Shown: positions 33,903 through 43,524 of the stretch, piece after piece
Numbering within the stretch: position 1 is the first letter of the stretch
How the letters are laid out: every line of letters starts with the position of its first letter
NCBI GenBank assembly: GCA_902583345.1
Contig: CACHVT010000003.1
Location: forward strand, 1 to 64,000
Origin: an uncultured Pelagibacteraceae bacterium
GTDB lineage: Bacteria; Pseudomonadota; Alphaproteobacteria; Pelagibacterales; Pelagibacteraceae
Reading direction: 5' to 3'
DNA: 64,000 bases
Program-made: the position numbers and the translations under genes
The notes under the pieces: generated by a model
Database searches by the model: none
What the model saw: the letters and a program-made list of their open reading frames with translations, nothing else
Told to the model about the DNA's origin: nothing

Positions 33903-36128
33903 ATGTCAAAAAAAGCTACTTTATTTGTAAAAGTATTATTATTTTTAATAGCAGTTAATACTTCTGGATATACAGAAAATCTTAAAATATTACCTGAAAA
34001 AAAACCAAACCTCGAAAAAAAAATTATTGATATAAAAATTGTTCAAGATGTATTGAAGCCAAAACCTAAACCCTCAAAAGTTAAAAGTATAGAAAAGAAA
34101 AAAACAAAAAAAATTGAAAAAAAAATTAAAAAAGATGAAAAATTTTCGATATTGATACCTAAAAGTAAGCCATTAATTTTTAAAAAAGAGATAGAAAAAT
34201 CCAAAAAAAAATCAAAATATTTTAGACAAAAAGATTATATTTTAGCAAAAAGAGCAATTCAAGAGATAGAAAAAAGAAAATGGTTGAAAGCTTTAGCAAT
34301 TTCAAAAAAAGCAAAAGATAAATCTATATATGATTTTATCCAGTGGAGACATCTTTTAACGAAAGGAAATACTGCTACATTTAATGATTATCAAAAATTT
34401 ATAAATAGAAATAGTAATTATCCAAGAATTAATCGTATAAAATATTTAGCTGAACACAAATTATCTACAAAAAATTCATCGCCCAAACTTATAATAAATT
34501 GGTTTGATAAAAAAGAACCATTAAGTGGTTTTGGAAAATTAATACTTGGTGAAAGTCATATTAAAACTGGAAATATTGAAGAAGGTATAAAACTTATAAA
34601 AGAAGGATGGATAACAGCTAGTCTTAGTAGATCTGATATGAAATTTTTCAGAAAGAAATTTAAAAAATACCTTAAACCTGAAGACTATATAAAAAGAGCA
34701 GATTATTTATCTTGGGAAAATAAACAATGGGATTTAAAAAGAATGTTAAAATATTTACCAAAAGATTATCAATTATTATATACAGCAAGACAAATTTTAA
34801 TGAGTAGATCTTATGGTGTTGATAAAGCTATAGCCAACGTACCCAAAAAACTCAAAAATGACCCAGGTTTAAATTATGATCGTTTAAAGTGGAGAAGAAA
34901 AAGAGGAAGAGTTGATAGTTCCTTAGAAATTTTACTAAAAATTAAAAATACAGAAAAATATATGGTTAGACCTGACAAATGGTGGAAAGAAAGGCAAATA
35001 ATATCAAGATCCCTCATATACAAAAAAAAATATGAACTTGCTTATAAAGTTGCAAGCAAACATGCACTAAAAGACGGACCTGAATATGCAGAAGCAGAGT
35101 GGATGAGTGGATGGATTGCTTTAAGCTTCTTAAATGATCCAATTTTAGCAAAGGATCATTTTGAAAATTTTTATAATAATGTTGGATATCCAATAAGTTT
35201 ATCCAGAGGTGCTTTTTGGCTTGGAAAAACCTATGAAAAAATAAACAAAAATTTAGCTAATGAATGGTACGATAAAGCCGCTAAATTTCTTACAACTTAT
35301 TACGGACAACTAGCTTTCTTAAAATTATACCCAAATGAACCTTTTGAACTACCTGAACAATCAAAGGTAGATGAAAAGTTTAAAAAAAAATTTTATGAAA
35401 GTGATCTAGTTAAAATTGTTTTGTTGTTAGACGAATTAGATAAAGATAAATATACCAAACATATATTAAGACATTTGGCAACAATTGATATTAAAAATGG
35501 TAGTGAAATTTTAGCAGGTGAGTTAGCAACCAGTATATCTAGATATGATTTTGCTATTCAGGTAGCTAAATTAGCATCATATAAAAAAAGATTTCATAAC
35601 AATTTTAATTATCCTCTTATAAGCACACCAAAATTTATAAATGGGAGAAAAATTCCTGAGTCAGCATTTATTCTCTCTATTATCAGACAGGAAAGTGAAT
35701 TTGATATGAGCGCACATAGTCACGCAGGTGCAAAAGGCTTAATGCAACTAATGCCTTATACTGCAAAATTAGTAGCAAAACAGGCTAAGCTTCCTTATGT
35801 AAAATCAAGACTTACATCAGATCCAGAATATAACATAAATTTAGGATCACATTATATTGCTGGATTAATTTTGGAATATGAAGGCTCATACCCATTTGCA
35901 ATCGCAGCTTATAATGCTGGTCCAAAAAGAGTGAAATATTGGAAGCGATTAAATAAGAATCCTCAAAAAAAACAAGTTAGTTATGTTGATTGGATAGAAT
36001 TAATCAAATTTAAAGAAACTAGAAATTATGTGCAAAGAGTTTTGGAAAATTATAATGTTTATAGATATATGATTGAAAAAAAACCTATAAAAATGAAAAA
36101 TTTCTTTGAAAATGATCCTTTGTACTAA
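33903..36128 (+). CDS. slt: Soluble lytic murein transglycosylase (Slt70 type)
   Basis: 741 aa. An N-terminal hydrophobic signal (about 8-22) then a lysine/proline-rich basic linker (about 35-105), a long superhelical U/L region of alpha-helical repeats ('RLKWRRKRGRVDSSLEI', 'YAEAEWMSGWIAL'), and the C-terminal goose-lysozyme-like domain with catalytic Glu597 in 'IIRQESEFDMSAHS', plus 'GAKGLMQLMPYTA' and 'AIAAYNAGPKRV'. It cleaves peptidoglycan glycan strands in the periplasm. The charged linker is unusually long. It is convergent with a glycosyltransferase, only 2 bp apart. Confidence 0.94.
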   Translation: MSKKATLFVKVLLFLIAVNTSGYTENLKILPEKKPNLEKKIIDIKIVQDVLKPKPKPSKVKSIEKKKTKKIEKKIKKDEKFSILIPKSKPLIFKKEIEKSKKKSKYFRQKDYILAKRAIQEIEKRKWLKALAISKKAKDKSIYDFIQWRHLLTKGNTATFNDYQKFINRNSNYPRINRIKYLAEHKLSTKNSSPKLIINWFDKKEPLSGFGKLILGESHIKTGNIEEGIKLIKEGWITASLSRSDMKFFRKKFKKYLKPEDYIKRADYLSWENKQWDLKRMLKYLPKDYQLLYTARQILMSRSYGVDKAIANVPKKLKNDPGLNYDRLKWRRKRGRVDSSLEILLKIKNTEKYMVRPDKWWKERQIISRSLIYKKKYELAYKVASKHALKDGPEYAEAEWMSGWIALSFLNDPILAKDHFENFYNNVGYPISLSRGAFWLGKTYEKINKNLANEWYDKAAKFLTTYYGQLAFLKLYPNEPFELPEQSKVDEKFKKKFYESDLVKIVLLLDELDKDKYTKHILRHLATIDIKNGSEILAGELATSISRYDFAIQVAKLASYKKRFHNNFNYPLISTPKFINGRKIPESAFILSIIRQESEFDMSAHSHAGAKGLMQLMPYTAKLVAKQAKLPYVKSRLTSDPEYNINLGSHYIAGLILEYEGSYPFAIAAYNAGPKRVKYWKRLNKNPQKKQVSYVDWIELIKFKETRNYVQRVLENYNVYRYMIEKKPIKMKNFFENDPLY

Positions 36129-36130
36129 TT

Positions 36131-36919
36131 TTAAAGTCTGAATAAAAGAAATTTCACGATACCAATAAAATAGCAGAAATTTTTTAGGGCTTTTATAGGT
36201 TTTAATATTATCAAAAAAAAAGGTGGAGTAAAAAGGTAAGTTATTAACTGTCTTAAAACTTTTACTAATCTTAGCTTATTATTTTTATATTGAAAAAGAA
36301 ATTCACCAAATTTAAAGTTTGAGGATCTTATAAACTGATTTTTAATACTAAAAACTGAAGAAGAACCATAAGTATGAGTTGCTTTCGCTTTATAACTTTG
36401 CAAAATTTCATAGTTTGATTTTTTTATCCTATTACTTAAATCAACATCCTCCCAATAAAAGAAGAAATTCTCGTCAAACATTTTCATTTTTACAAATTTA
36501 GATTTTTCAGCCATAAAAATCCCTCCATAAAATTTATCTACTTTAATAATATCTTTTTTGTTATTATACGTATTAATTCGAGGAATAGAAATTACACACT
36601 TTTTATTATTTGAAATTACTTTTTTAAGTAGATTTATAGATTTACTTTGTATCAGTACGTCAGCTTGAGTACATAAGAAATACTTTGTATTTATTTTTTT
36701 AACTAAAAAATTGATACCCTTTGCGAAGCCAATATTTTTATCAAAAGAACCTAGATATTGTATTCTTTTAAAATTTTTTTTAATCCATTTCTGAATTATT
36801 TTATCATTTCCTTGGTCTAAAATATAAATTTTATAGTTTTTATATTTTTCAAGGTTTTTTAAAAGTTTCTTTGGTGTTTGGTACAATAAAAGAACTATGG
36901 AAATATCACTATTATTCAT
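36131..36919 (-). CDS. Glycosyltransferase family 2
   Basis: 262 aa GT-A enzyme. 'ISIVLLLYQTPKKLLKNL' opens the Rossmann-like fold, 'SFDKNIGFAKGINFLVKK' is the GT2 'N.G.a.g.N' motif, and 'FFFYWEDVDLSNRIKKS' carries the ED acceptor/base motif of rhamnosyltransferase-like GT2 enzymes. A hydrophobic C-terminal stretch may anchor it to the membrane. It lies 5 bp downstream of a GT4 gene, so the two are probably co-transcribed and act on one glycan. Donor unknown. Confidence 0.85.
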   Translation of the reverse strand: MNNSDISIVLLLYQTPKKLLKNLEKYKNYKIYILDQGNDKIIQKWIKKNFKRIQYLGSFDKNIGFAKGINFLVKKINTKYFLCTQADVLIQSKSINLLKKVISNNKKCVISIPRINTYNNKKDIIKVDKFYGGIFMAEKSKFVKMKMFDENFFFYWEDVDLSNRIKKSNYEILQSYKAKATHTYGSSSVFSIKNQFIRSSNFKFGEFLFQYKNNKLRLVKVLRQLITYLFTPPFFLIILKPIKALKNFCYFIGIVKFLLFRL

Positions 36920-36924
36920 TTTGT

Positions 36925-38196
36925 CTAAATTTTTTTTTTATACAATTTGTAAATATCATTAATCTTATCAAACTCTTCTACATCAGATATTATTTTTGTT
37001 GAGGAAATATTCTTTCTTAATTCGTCTGTAAATCCAAAATTATTAATAATTTTTTCAACTGCTGAAATTAAATTTTCAGGTACATTTTTTTCAAGAATTA
37101 TTCCATTTTTATTATTATTAATTATTTCATTAGCTCCAAAAAAATTTGATGTTATGGGTATAACTTTAAAGTTTAGGTATTCCCTTATAATTGTTCCGTA
37201 GGTTTCAAAAAAAGAAGGTAGAAGTCCAACATCAGCCCATGTAAGTATATTTTTAAGATCATCATGATTAAAATGATCAAAAAATTCTATATTATTAAAT
37301 TTAGCCAAATTAGATTTTATTACCTTTTTTTTATCACCGTAAATTTTCATTTTAATTTTATTTGGATATTTTTTTAAAAGATAAGTAAATGCCTTTTCAA
37401 TAATTGGCCAACCTTTTCTATATGCATAACCACCAGTGTAAATAACATTTAAAATTTCAGAATTATATTTTTTTTCTGAGATTAGATGTTTTTTAATACC
37501 ATGAGGTATAACTGAGTATGGTTTAATTTTTTTACCATGTATAAAAAAAAATTCAGCAAATGTTTTTGAAGGGAAAATTATATGATCATAAATATTTTCA
37601 ATATGTAAATTAGCAATTTTGATCCTGTCATGTAGTTTAATTTTAAATTTTTTAAAATTTTTTTGTTTTTCATTCATTAAAAAGGATTTTATTTTTTTTA
37701 AAAATTTATGATTTTTAAAAATATTTTCTGATATACAATTAGAACATGTTTCCGCGTTTAAATGAAATTTACACAAACTATTATCATGATTTTTATAAAT
37801 TGGATGTACAAAGTAGCAAAAATCCTCAAACGCACAATAATGTCTTATTATTGGAACTTGTAAATTTTTCAAAGAATATAAAAACTGAGAATCAAAATGT
37901 AACCAATCTATAATATGAATTATGTCGGGATTAAATGGTAATTTTAAGTTATTAACATCACAATCTTTTTCCACTTCAAATCCATTTAAAGTCCATTCTT
38001 TTATAGAAGGCACGTAATGATAAAAAATATTATTTTTCTTAAACGTCTTATAATAATAATTTCGATTTTGTGTTGGGGTTAAAAGACAAACATTAAAACT
38101 TTGATTTTTGGCTATTGAAGCGTATTGGTTAGCTATTATTGGAGTGCCAGCATTTAAGTTCCATGAGTTAGCCTGAACTATGTAAATTATATTCAT
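36925..38196 (-). CDS. Glycosyltransferase family 4 (GT-B)
   Basis: 423 aa. The N-terminal acceptor domain includes 'YIVQANSWNLNAGTPIIANQ' and 'DIIHIIDWLHFDS'; the donor domain begins at 'NVIYTGGYAYRKGWPIIEKA' and has the E-x7-E-like 'LPSFFETYGTIIREYLNFKV' that identifies GT4 retaining transferases. Two CxxC-like pairs ('NAETCSNCISENIF') form a possible small metal site. It is the first gene after the tRNA-Ser on the minus strand (75 bp away) and is paired with the GT2 gene. Confidence 0.87.
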   Translation of the reverse strand: MNIIYIVQANSWNLNAGTPIIANQYASIAKNQSFNVCLLTPTQNRNYYYKTFKKNNIFYHYVPSIKEWTLNGFEVEKDCDVNNLKLPFNPDIIHIIDWLHFDSQFLYSLKNLQVPIIRHYCAFEDFCYFVHPIYKNHDNSLCKFHLNAETCSNCISENIFKNHKFLKKIKSFLMNEKQKNFKKFKIKLHDRIKIANLHIENIYDHIIFPSKTFAEFFFIHGKKIKPYSVIPHGIKKHLISEKKYNSEILNVIYTGGYAYRKGWPIIEKAFTYLLKKYPNKIKMKIYGDKKKVIKSNLAKFNNIEFFDHFNHDDLKNILTWADVGLLPSFFETYGTIIREYLNFKVIPITSNFFGANEIINNNKNGIILEKNVPENLISAVEKIINNFGFTDELRKNISSTKIISDVEEFDKINDIYKLYKKKI

Positions 38197-38270
38197 GACT
38201 TAAACTATATAAATATAGAAAAAAACCATAAATTGATATTTATATTTATATATGGCCATATTTATATCAA

Positions 38271-38363
38271 TGGCGGAAAGGGAGGGATTCGAACCCTCGG
38301 TACATCTTTCGACGTACGACGAGTTAGCAACCCGTTGGTTTAAACCAGCTCACCCACCTTTCC
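38271..38363 (-). tRNA. tRNA-Ser (anticodon GCU)
   Basis: 93 nt on the minus strand. The 5' GGAAAGG pairs with the 3' CCTTTCC, followed by discriminator G and an encoded CCA. The anticodon stem-loop is ACGGG-TTGCTAA-CTCGT, giving GCU for AGC/AGU codons. A long extra arm (class II) and the T-arm GAGGG-TTCGAAT-CCCTC confirm serine identity. It lies between the GT4 gene and the sox operon, which runs the other way. Confidence 0.97.
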
Positions 38364-38380
38364 GTTGATTACTGTGTAAC

Positions 38381-38410
38381 TTGAAATCATTGAATCTTCA
38401 ATCTTTATAA
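38381..38410 (+). promoter_or_regulatory. Candidate promoter of the soxBDAG operon
   Basis: TTGAAA (38381-38386), 18-bp spacer, TTATAA (38405-38410). The start site would be near 38417, giving a very short leader before GAGG (38420-38423) and the ATG at 38429. Plausible because the only other element upstream is the divergent tRNA, but A+T-rich DNA makes such matches common. Confidence 0.35.
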
Positions 38411-38428
38411 AGTAATTTTGAGGAAATT

Positions 38429-39682
38429 ATGAAAAATAAATACTCTATATATTCGCTAATTAAGAATGCATTTAGTCATCATGAAAATTGGCAAAGAGCG
38501 TGGCGAGACCCAGAACCAAAAAAAGAGTATGATACTATTATTATTGGTGGTGGAGGTCATGGTCTAGCTACAGCTTACTACTTAGCTAAAAAGCATAATA
38601 TAAAAAATATAGCGGTAGTCGAAAAAGGTTGGATTGGTGGAGGTAACACCGGAAGAAATACTACAATAATTAGATCTAATTACTTGTGGGATGCAAGCGC
38701 AGGATTATATGATCACGCTCTAAAAATATGGGAGGGTTTATCTCAAGAACTGAATTACAACATAATGTTTAGTCAAAGAGGTGTAATGAATTTAGCACAT
38801 AATCTTCAAGATGTTAGAGATCTAAAAAGAAGAACTCATGCAAATAGGTTAAATGGTATAGATGCTGTTTGGTTAAATACGGAAGAAGTTAAAAAATTTT
38901 GCCCAATAATAAATACTTCATCGAATATAAGATATCCAGTTTTGGGAGGGACACTTCAAAAAAGAGCTGGTACAGCAAGACATGATGCTGTTGCATGGGG
39001 ATATGCGAGAGCTGCTGATACTATGGGAGTTGATATAATTCAAAATTGTGAAGTAAAAGGAATTAAAAGAAATGGGGATCAAGTCGAAGGAATTGAAACA
39101 ACAAAAGGTTATATAAAATCAAAAAAAATAGGTGTAGTTGCAGCGGGTCACTCAAGTGTTATAGCTAATATGGCTGGTATAAGATTACCACTGGAAAGTA
39201 AACCTCTTCAAGCATTAGTTTCAGAGCCTGTTAAACCAATTATAGATACTGTAGTTATGTCTAATGCTGTTCATGCTTACGTTAGTCAATCCGATAAAGG
39301 AGAATTAGTTATCGGTGCTGGTACTGATGCATATATATCTTATACACAAAAGGGAAGTCATGATGTGGCCGAAGGTACTTTAAAAGCGATACTGGAACTT
39401 TATCCTATTTTTAGCAGAATGAAAATGTTGAGACAATGGGGAGGTATTGTGGATATTTGCCCAGATGCAAGTCCTATAATAAGTAAAACTAATATAAAAG
39501 GTTTATATTTCAATTGTGGTTGGGGTACAGGAGGATTTAAAGCTACACCTGGATCAGGAGATCTTTTTGCATATACAATCGCAAATGACGAACCACATAA
39601 ATTAAATGCTGCCTTTAATTTAAATAGATTTGTGAGTGGTGATTTAGTTGATGAACACGGAGCAGCTGCTGTTGCACACTAA
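38429..39682 (+). CDS. soxB: Sarcosine oxidase beta subunit
   Basis: 417 aa FAD protein. '[20 protein letters not shown]' is the FAD dinucleotide fold, and '[20 protein letters not shown]' is the strongly conserved SoxB block. As part of the heterotetramer it oxidises sarcosine to glycine, with methyl transfer to tetrahydrofolate and H2O2 release. A clear GAGG ribosome binding site precedes it. Its TAA shares two bases with the soxD ATG. The order B-D-A-G is the typical operon. Confidence 0.96.
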   Translation: MKNKYSIYSLIKNAFSHHENWQRAWRDPEPKKEYDTIIIGGGGHGLATAYYLAKKHNIKNIAVVEKGWIGGGNTGRNTTIIRSNYLWDASAGLYDHALKIWEGLSQELNYNIMFSQRGVMNLAHNLQDVRDLKRRTHANRLNGIDAVWLNTEEVKKFCPIINTSSNIRYPVLGGTLQKRAGTARHDAVAWGYARAADTMGVDIIQNCEVKGIKRNGDQVEGIETTKGYIKSKKIGVVAAGHSSVIANMAGIRLPLESKPLQALVSEPVKPIIDTVVMSNAVHAYVSQSDKGELVIGAGTDAYISYTQKGSHDVAEGTLKAILELYPIFSRMKMLRQWGGIVDICPDASPIISKTNIKGLYFNCGWGTGGFKATPGSGDLFAYTIANDEPHKLNAAFNLNRFVSGDLVDEHGAAAVAH

Positions 39683-39960
39683 TGTTTTTAATTAATTGTC
39701 CTTATTGTGGCGAAAGAGACCAAACAGAATTTTCTTGTGGTGGTGAAGCTCATCTAGAAAGACCTAAACAACCAACAGAGTTAAGTGACGATCAATGGGC
39801 TGAGTATTTATTTATGAGAAAAAATATTAAAGGTATTCAATACGAAAGATGGAATCATACACATGGATGCAGAAAATGGTTTAACATAGTCAGAGATACC
39901 TCTAATGATAAAATCCACGCTGTTTATAAAATAGGTGAAAAACCGCCAGTAAAAATATGA
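39682..39960 (+). CDS. soxD: Sarcosine oxidase delta subunit
   Basis: 92 aa. 'CPYCGERDQTEFSCGGEAH' has the CxxC...C zinc site of SoxD, and 'EYLFMRKNIKGIQYERWNH' with 'GCRKWFNI' completes the family pattern. Structural zinc subunit of the heterotetramer. ATGA overlap with soxA. Confidence 0.96.
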   Translation: MFLINCPYCGERDQTEFSCGGEAHLERPKQPTELSDDQWAEYLFMRKNIKGIQYERWNHTHGCRKWFNIVRDTSNDKIHAVYKIGEKPPVKI

Positions 39961-42900
39961 AGAAAAATCTAAGAATAGCAAATACTAAGTTTATTGACCA
40001 AACATCTAGGATATCTTTTAAGTTTAACGGTAAAACATTGTATGGATTTAAAGGCGATTCTTTAGCATCTGCTTTATTAGCAAACAATATACATCTTGTA
40101 GCAAGAAGTTTTAAATATCATCGCCCAAGAGGAATAATGACATGTGGATCAGAAGAACCTAACGCAATTGTACAAATAGGAAACGATCCGTCATTAACTG
40201 ATCCTAACGTAAGAGCAACAGAAATTGAAATTTATGAAGGTTTAGAAGCAACAAGTCAAAACTGTTGGCCAAGTGTAAATTTTGATATTGGAGGTATAAA
40301 TAACTTTATATCCCCTCTCCTACCAGCAGGATTTTATTATAAAACATTTATGTGGCCAGCAAGTTTTTGGGAGAAATATGAATATTTTATTAGGCACTCT
40401 GCTGGTCTAGGCAAAGCACCAAAAAAACCTGATCCAGATTTGTATGATCATCAGTATGCACATTGTGATGTATTAGTTGTTGGAGGAGGAATATCTGGAA
40501 TTATTTCAGCAAAATTATCTGCCACAAAGGGATTAGATACAATTCTTATTGATGATAAAAATTTTCTAGGAGGATCAACTATTTATCAGGAAAATAGTTC
40601 GTATAAAATAAATGATATAAATTCTAATAAATGGCTCAATAAAGAAATTGAAAGTTTGAGAGACTACCCAAATTTAATAATTAAAAACAGAACTAGTCTT
40701 GCTGCATTCCATGGGTATAATTATTTATTAGCTCGGGAAAATTTAACAGATCATCTGAGCTATAATGAAAAAAAAGACAGAATTAGACAAAGATTGTGGA
40801 AAATAAGGTCTAAGAAAGTTATTATTGCAACCGGATCAATCGAAAGACCATTAATATTTAGCAATAATGATAGACCAGGAATAATACTTTGCTCATCAAT
40901 AAAAAAATATATCGATTATTATGGTGTTAAGACTGGAGAAAATATTTCCTTATTTACTAATAATGATAGCGCCTACGAGACTGCATTATCCCTGAATAAA
41001 AGCGGAATTAAAATAAATGCCATTGTAGATATTCGAAAATATTCAGAATCATCAATTGTTAAAGAAGTATTAAATTTAGGAGTCAATATATTGTGGGAGT
41101 CTACAATTGTTGAAACCCATGGTTATAAAAGAATTAAATCTTTTGAAGTTATGAAACTATCAAAAGATGGTAATAGTGTTGTAGGAAGCAAATCTAAATA
41201 TATAACTGATTGCCTAGGTATCTCAGGCGGATGGACGCCAATGGTTCATTTATTTACTCAATCTGGAGGAAAATTAAAATTTAAAAATGATGATAATATT
41301 TTTGTACCAGATGAAAATAAAACACCTTCTGATCAAACTAGTGTCGGATCATGTAATGGTGATTTTAAATTAAATGAAATAATAGGTAATACCGTAGAAA
41401 ATTTAAAAGTTTTTTTAGATTTAAATAAAACATGTTACGATGACATGAAAGTTATTTGTCCAGACGAAAAAACAAAAAGAAATATATGGTTATTGCCTTC
41501 TGACAAACCTTTATATAAGACAAAGCCATTTTTAGACTTTCAAAACGATTCTACTGCAAAGGATGTTAAATTAGCTCTAAGGGAAGGTTTCAAATCAATA
41601 GAACATGTAAAAAGATATACGACTACTGGAATGGGTACCGACCAAGGTAAATTATCTAACATGCATGCATTAGGTATTATTGCAGATACAACAGGTACAA
41701 ATATGGGTGAGCTTGGAACAACAACTTTTAGACCACCATATACCCCTCTTTCTTTTGGAACAATTGTTGGAAGAAATGTTGGAGAATTTTTTGATCACAC
41801 AAGAAGAACTGCAATTCATGATTGGCACATTGAAAATAAGGCAGAATTTGAAAATGTTGGTCAATGGAAGAGACCATGGTATTTTCCAAAAAATGGAGAG
41901 ACAATGCATCAAGCTGTTCAGAGAGAAAGTAAAGCAGCAAGAGATAGTGCTGGTATATTAGATGCTTCAACACTAGGAAAAATTGATATTCAGGGAACGG
42001 ATGCATCAGAATTTTTAAACAGAGTTTATACAAACTCTTGGTCAAAACTAGCTATTGGAAAATGTAGATATGGATTAATGTTAAATGAAGATGGTATGGT
42101 TTATGATGATGGAGTTACGACAAGAGTCGGTGATAATCACTATATAATGACTACTACAACAGGAGGAGCTTCAAATGTTTTGTCAAAACTTGAAGATTAT
42201 CTTCAAACCGAATGGACAGAGTTAGATGTGTATTTAACTACAGTAACAGATCAATATTCTACAATAAGTATATGCGGACCAAATTCGAAAAATATAATTC
42301 AAAAACTTATTCCAGATTTAGATCTTTCAGATAAAAATTTTCCACATATGTCTTTCAAAAATTCTAAGATTTTCAATGTAAAATGTAGAATTATGAGAAT
42401 TAGTTTTACTGGCGAACATAGCTACGAAATTAATATTCAATCAAATTATGCTAAAGATTTATGGAAAAAAAGCATAGATATAGGAAGAGAATACAATATT
42501 ACACCGTATGGAACTGAAACTATGCATCTTCTGAGGGCTGAAAAGGGTTTTATTATTACTGGTCAAGATACAGATGGTACTTTAACCCCCTCAGATTTGC
42601 AGATGGATTGGATAATAGGAAAGAAAAAGTATGACTTCATTGGAAAAAGATCTTTATACAGAAGTGACACTATTAGAGAGGATAGAAAACAACTTGTAGG
42701 ACTATTAACTGATGATCCCAAAGAAGTCCTTGAAGAAGGTGCGCAATTAGTTGAAAATATAAATAATAAACCAGTTGAAATGTTGGGTCATGTTACTTCA
42801 AGTTACTTTAGTCCCAACTTAAATAAATCTATAGCTCTTGCGATTGTTAAAAGTGGAAAAAAAATGAAAGGTAAAAAACTGATTGTTCCAATGGAAAATA

Positions 42901-42968
42901 AAAATATAAGTGTAACAATAACCGATACTGTATTTTATGATAAAGAGAATAAGAGGTTAAATGCTTAA
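39957..42968 (+). CDS. soxA: Sarcosine oxidase alpha subunit
   Basis: 1003 aa, full length. Domains: N-terminal ferredoxin-like 2Fe-2S-fold segment (about 10-100, 'YGFKGDSLASALLANNI'), an NAD/FAD region ('CDVLVVGGGISGIISAKL' at about 170), and a C-terminal aminomethyltransferase (GCV_T) half from about 600 ('DASTLGKIDIQGTDASEFLN', 'SFTGEHSYEINI'). The last domain makes 5,10-methylene-THF from the sarcosine methyl group. With SoxG, SoxB and GlyA this links glycine betaine/sarcosine breakdown to C1 metabolism. Confidence 0.96.
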   Translation: MKKNLRIANTKFIDQTSRISFKFNGKTLYGFKGDSLASALLANNIHLVARSFKYHRPRGIMTCGSEEPNAIVQIGNDPSLTDPNVRATEIEIYEGLEATSQNCWPSVNFDIGGINNFISPLLPAGFYYKTFMWPASFWEKYEYFIRHSAGLGKAPKKPDPDLYDHQYAHCDVLVVGGGISGIISAKLSATKGLDTILIDDKNFLGGSTIYQENSSYKINDINSNKWLNKEIESLRDYPNLIIKNRTSLAAFHGYNYLLARENLTDHLSYNEKKDRIRQRLWKIRSKKVIIATGSIERPLIFSNNDRPGIILCSSIKKYIDYYGVKTGENISLFTNNDSAYETALSLNKSGIKINAIVDIRKYSESSIVKEVLNLGVNILWESTIVETHGYKRIKSFEVMKLSKDGNSVVGSKSKYITDCLGISGGWTPMVHLFTQSGGKLKFKNDDNIFVPDENKTPSDQTSVGSCNGDFKLNEIIGNTVENLKVFLDLNKTCYDDMKVICPDEKTKRNIWLLPSDKPLYKTKPFLDFQNDSTAKDVKLALREGFKSIEHVKRYTTTGMGTDQGKLSNMHALGIIADTTGTNMGELGTTTFRPPYTPLSFGTIVGRNVGEFFDHTRRTAIHDWHIENKAEFENVGQWKRPWYFPKNGETMHQAVQRESKAARDSAGILDASTLGKIDIQGTDASEFLNRVYTNSWSKLAIGKCRYGLMLNEDGMVYDDGVTTRVGDNHYIMTTTTGGASNVLSKLEDYLQTEWTELDVYLTTVTDQYSTISICGPNSKNIIQKLIPDLDLSDKNFPHMSFKNSKIFNVKCRIMRISFTGEHSYEINIQSNYAKDLWKKSIDIGREYNITPYGTETMHLLRAEKGFIITGQDTDGTLTPSDLQMDWIIGKKKYDFIGKRSLYRSDTIREDRKQLVGLLTDDPKEVLEEGAQLVENINNKPVEMLGHVTSSYFSPNLNKSIALAIVKSGKKMKGKKLIVPMENKNISVTITDTVFYDKENKRLNA

Positions 42969-43524
42969 TTTTAGTTCACCTATAAACAAAGAAAAATCAT
43001 ATAGCGAGATAAAAATAATTGAAATCGAGCCAGTAGCGAAAATAAATTTAAGAAGCAGTAAAAGAGAATTTTCTACAAAAATTGGAAAATTACTATCGAT
43101 TTTACCTCCTGCTGAAGCTAATACTTCATCGGGTAATGAAAATTTCAATCTTCTATGGCTGAGTCCAGATGAATGGCTAGTTTATTCGAATAATAAACAA
43201 CAATCATTAGAAGAGCAAATAAAATTAGAGGAAATTTTATTTAATGAAATTTCTAATCTAAATCAAGGCGCTGTTACAAATGTTTCTGATCATTGGGTTA
43301 TGATAAATTTAAAAGGTAATAAGATATATGATTTATTATCAAAGAGCTGTCCCTACAATTTTAATGAGTTTAAGAAAAAAAAAGGCTCAGTTACACAAAC
43401 AATTATTAATCACATAGATGTTATATTGCATAATAAAGACAATAATGACTTAAATTTGTTTGTGAGAAGATCTTTTGCAGAAGACTTATGGTTGTGGCTT
43501 AACGACGGAGCTAGATTTATCTAG
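42961..43524 (+). CDS. soxG: Sarcosine oxidase gamma subunit
   Basis: 187 aa. 'VAKINLRSSKREFSTKIG' and 'LLWLSPDEWLVYS' are SoxG-family segments, and 'VTNVSDHWVMINLKGNKI' lies before the C-terminal 'LFVRRSFAEDLWLWL'. Divergent but correctly placed and overlapping soxA by 8 bp. Its 3' end overlaps the tail of the convergent MATE gene by 39 bp. Confidence 0.9.
   Translation: MLNFSSPINKEKSYSEIKIIEIEPVAKINLRSSKREFSTKIGKLLSILPPAEANTSSGNENFNLLWLSPDEWLVYSNNKQQSLEEQIKLEEILFNEISNLNQGAVTNVSDHWVMINLKGNKIYDLLSKSCPYNFNEFKKKKGSVTQTIINHIDVILHNKDNNDLNLFVRRSFAEDLWLWLNDGARFI

Noticed and set aside
33960..34210. Lysine/proline-rich stretch near the slt N-terminus as a frameshift or separate gene
   Set aside because: The frame is continuous with the transglycosylase and such linkers after signal sequences are common; no stop or shift is visible.
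41670..42045. Three overlapping frames inside soxA on both strands
   Set aside because: Shadows of the long, well-supported soxA gene.
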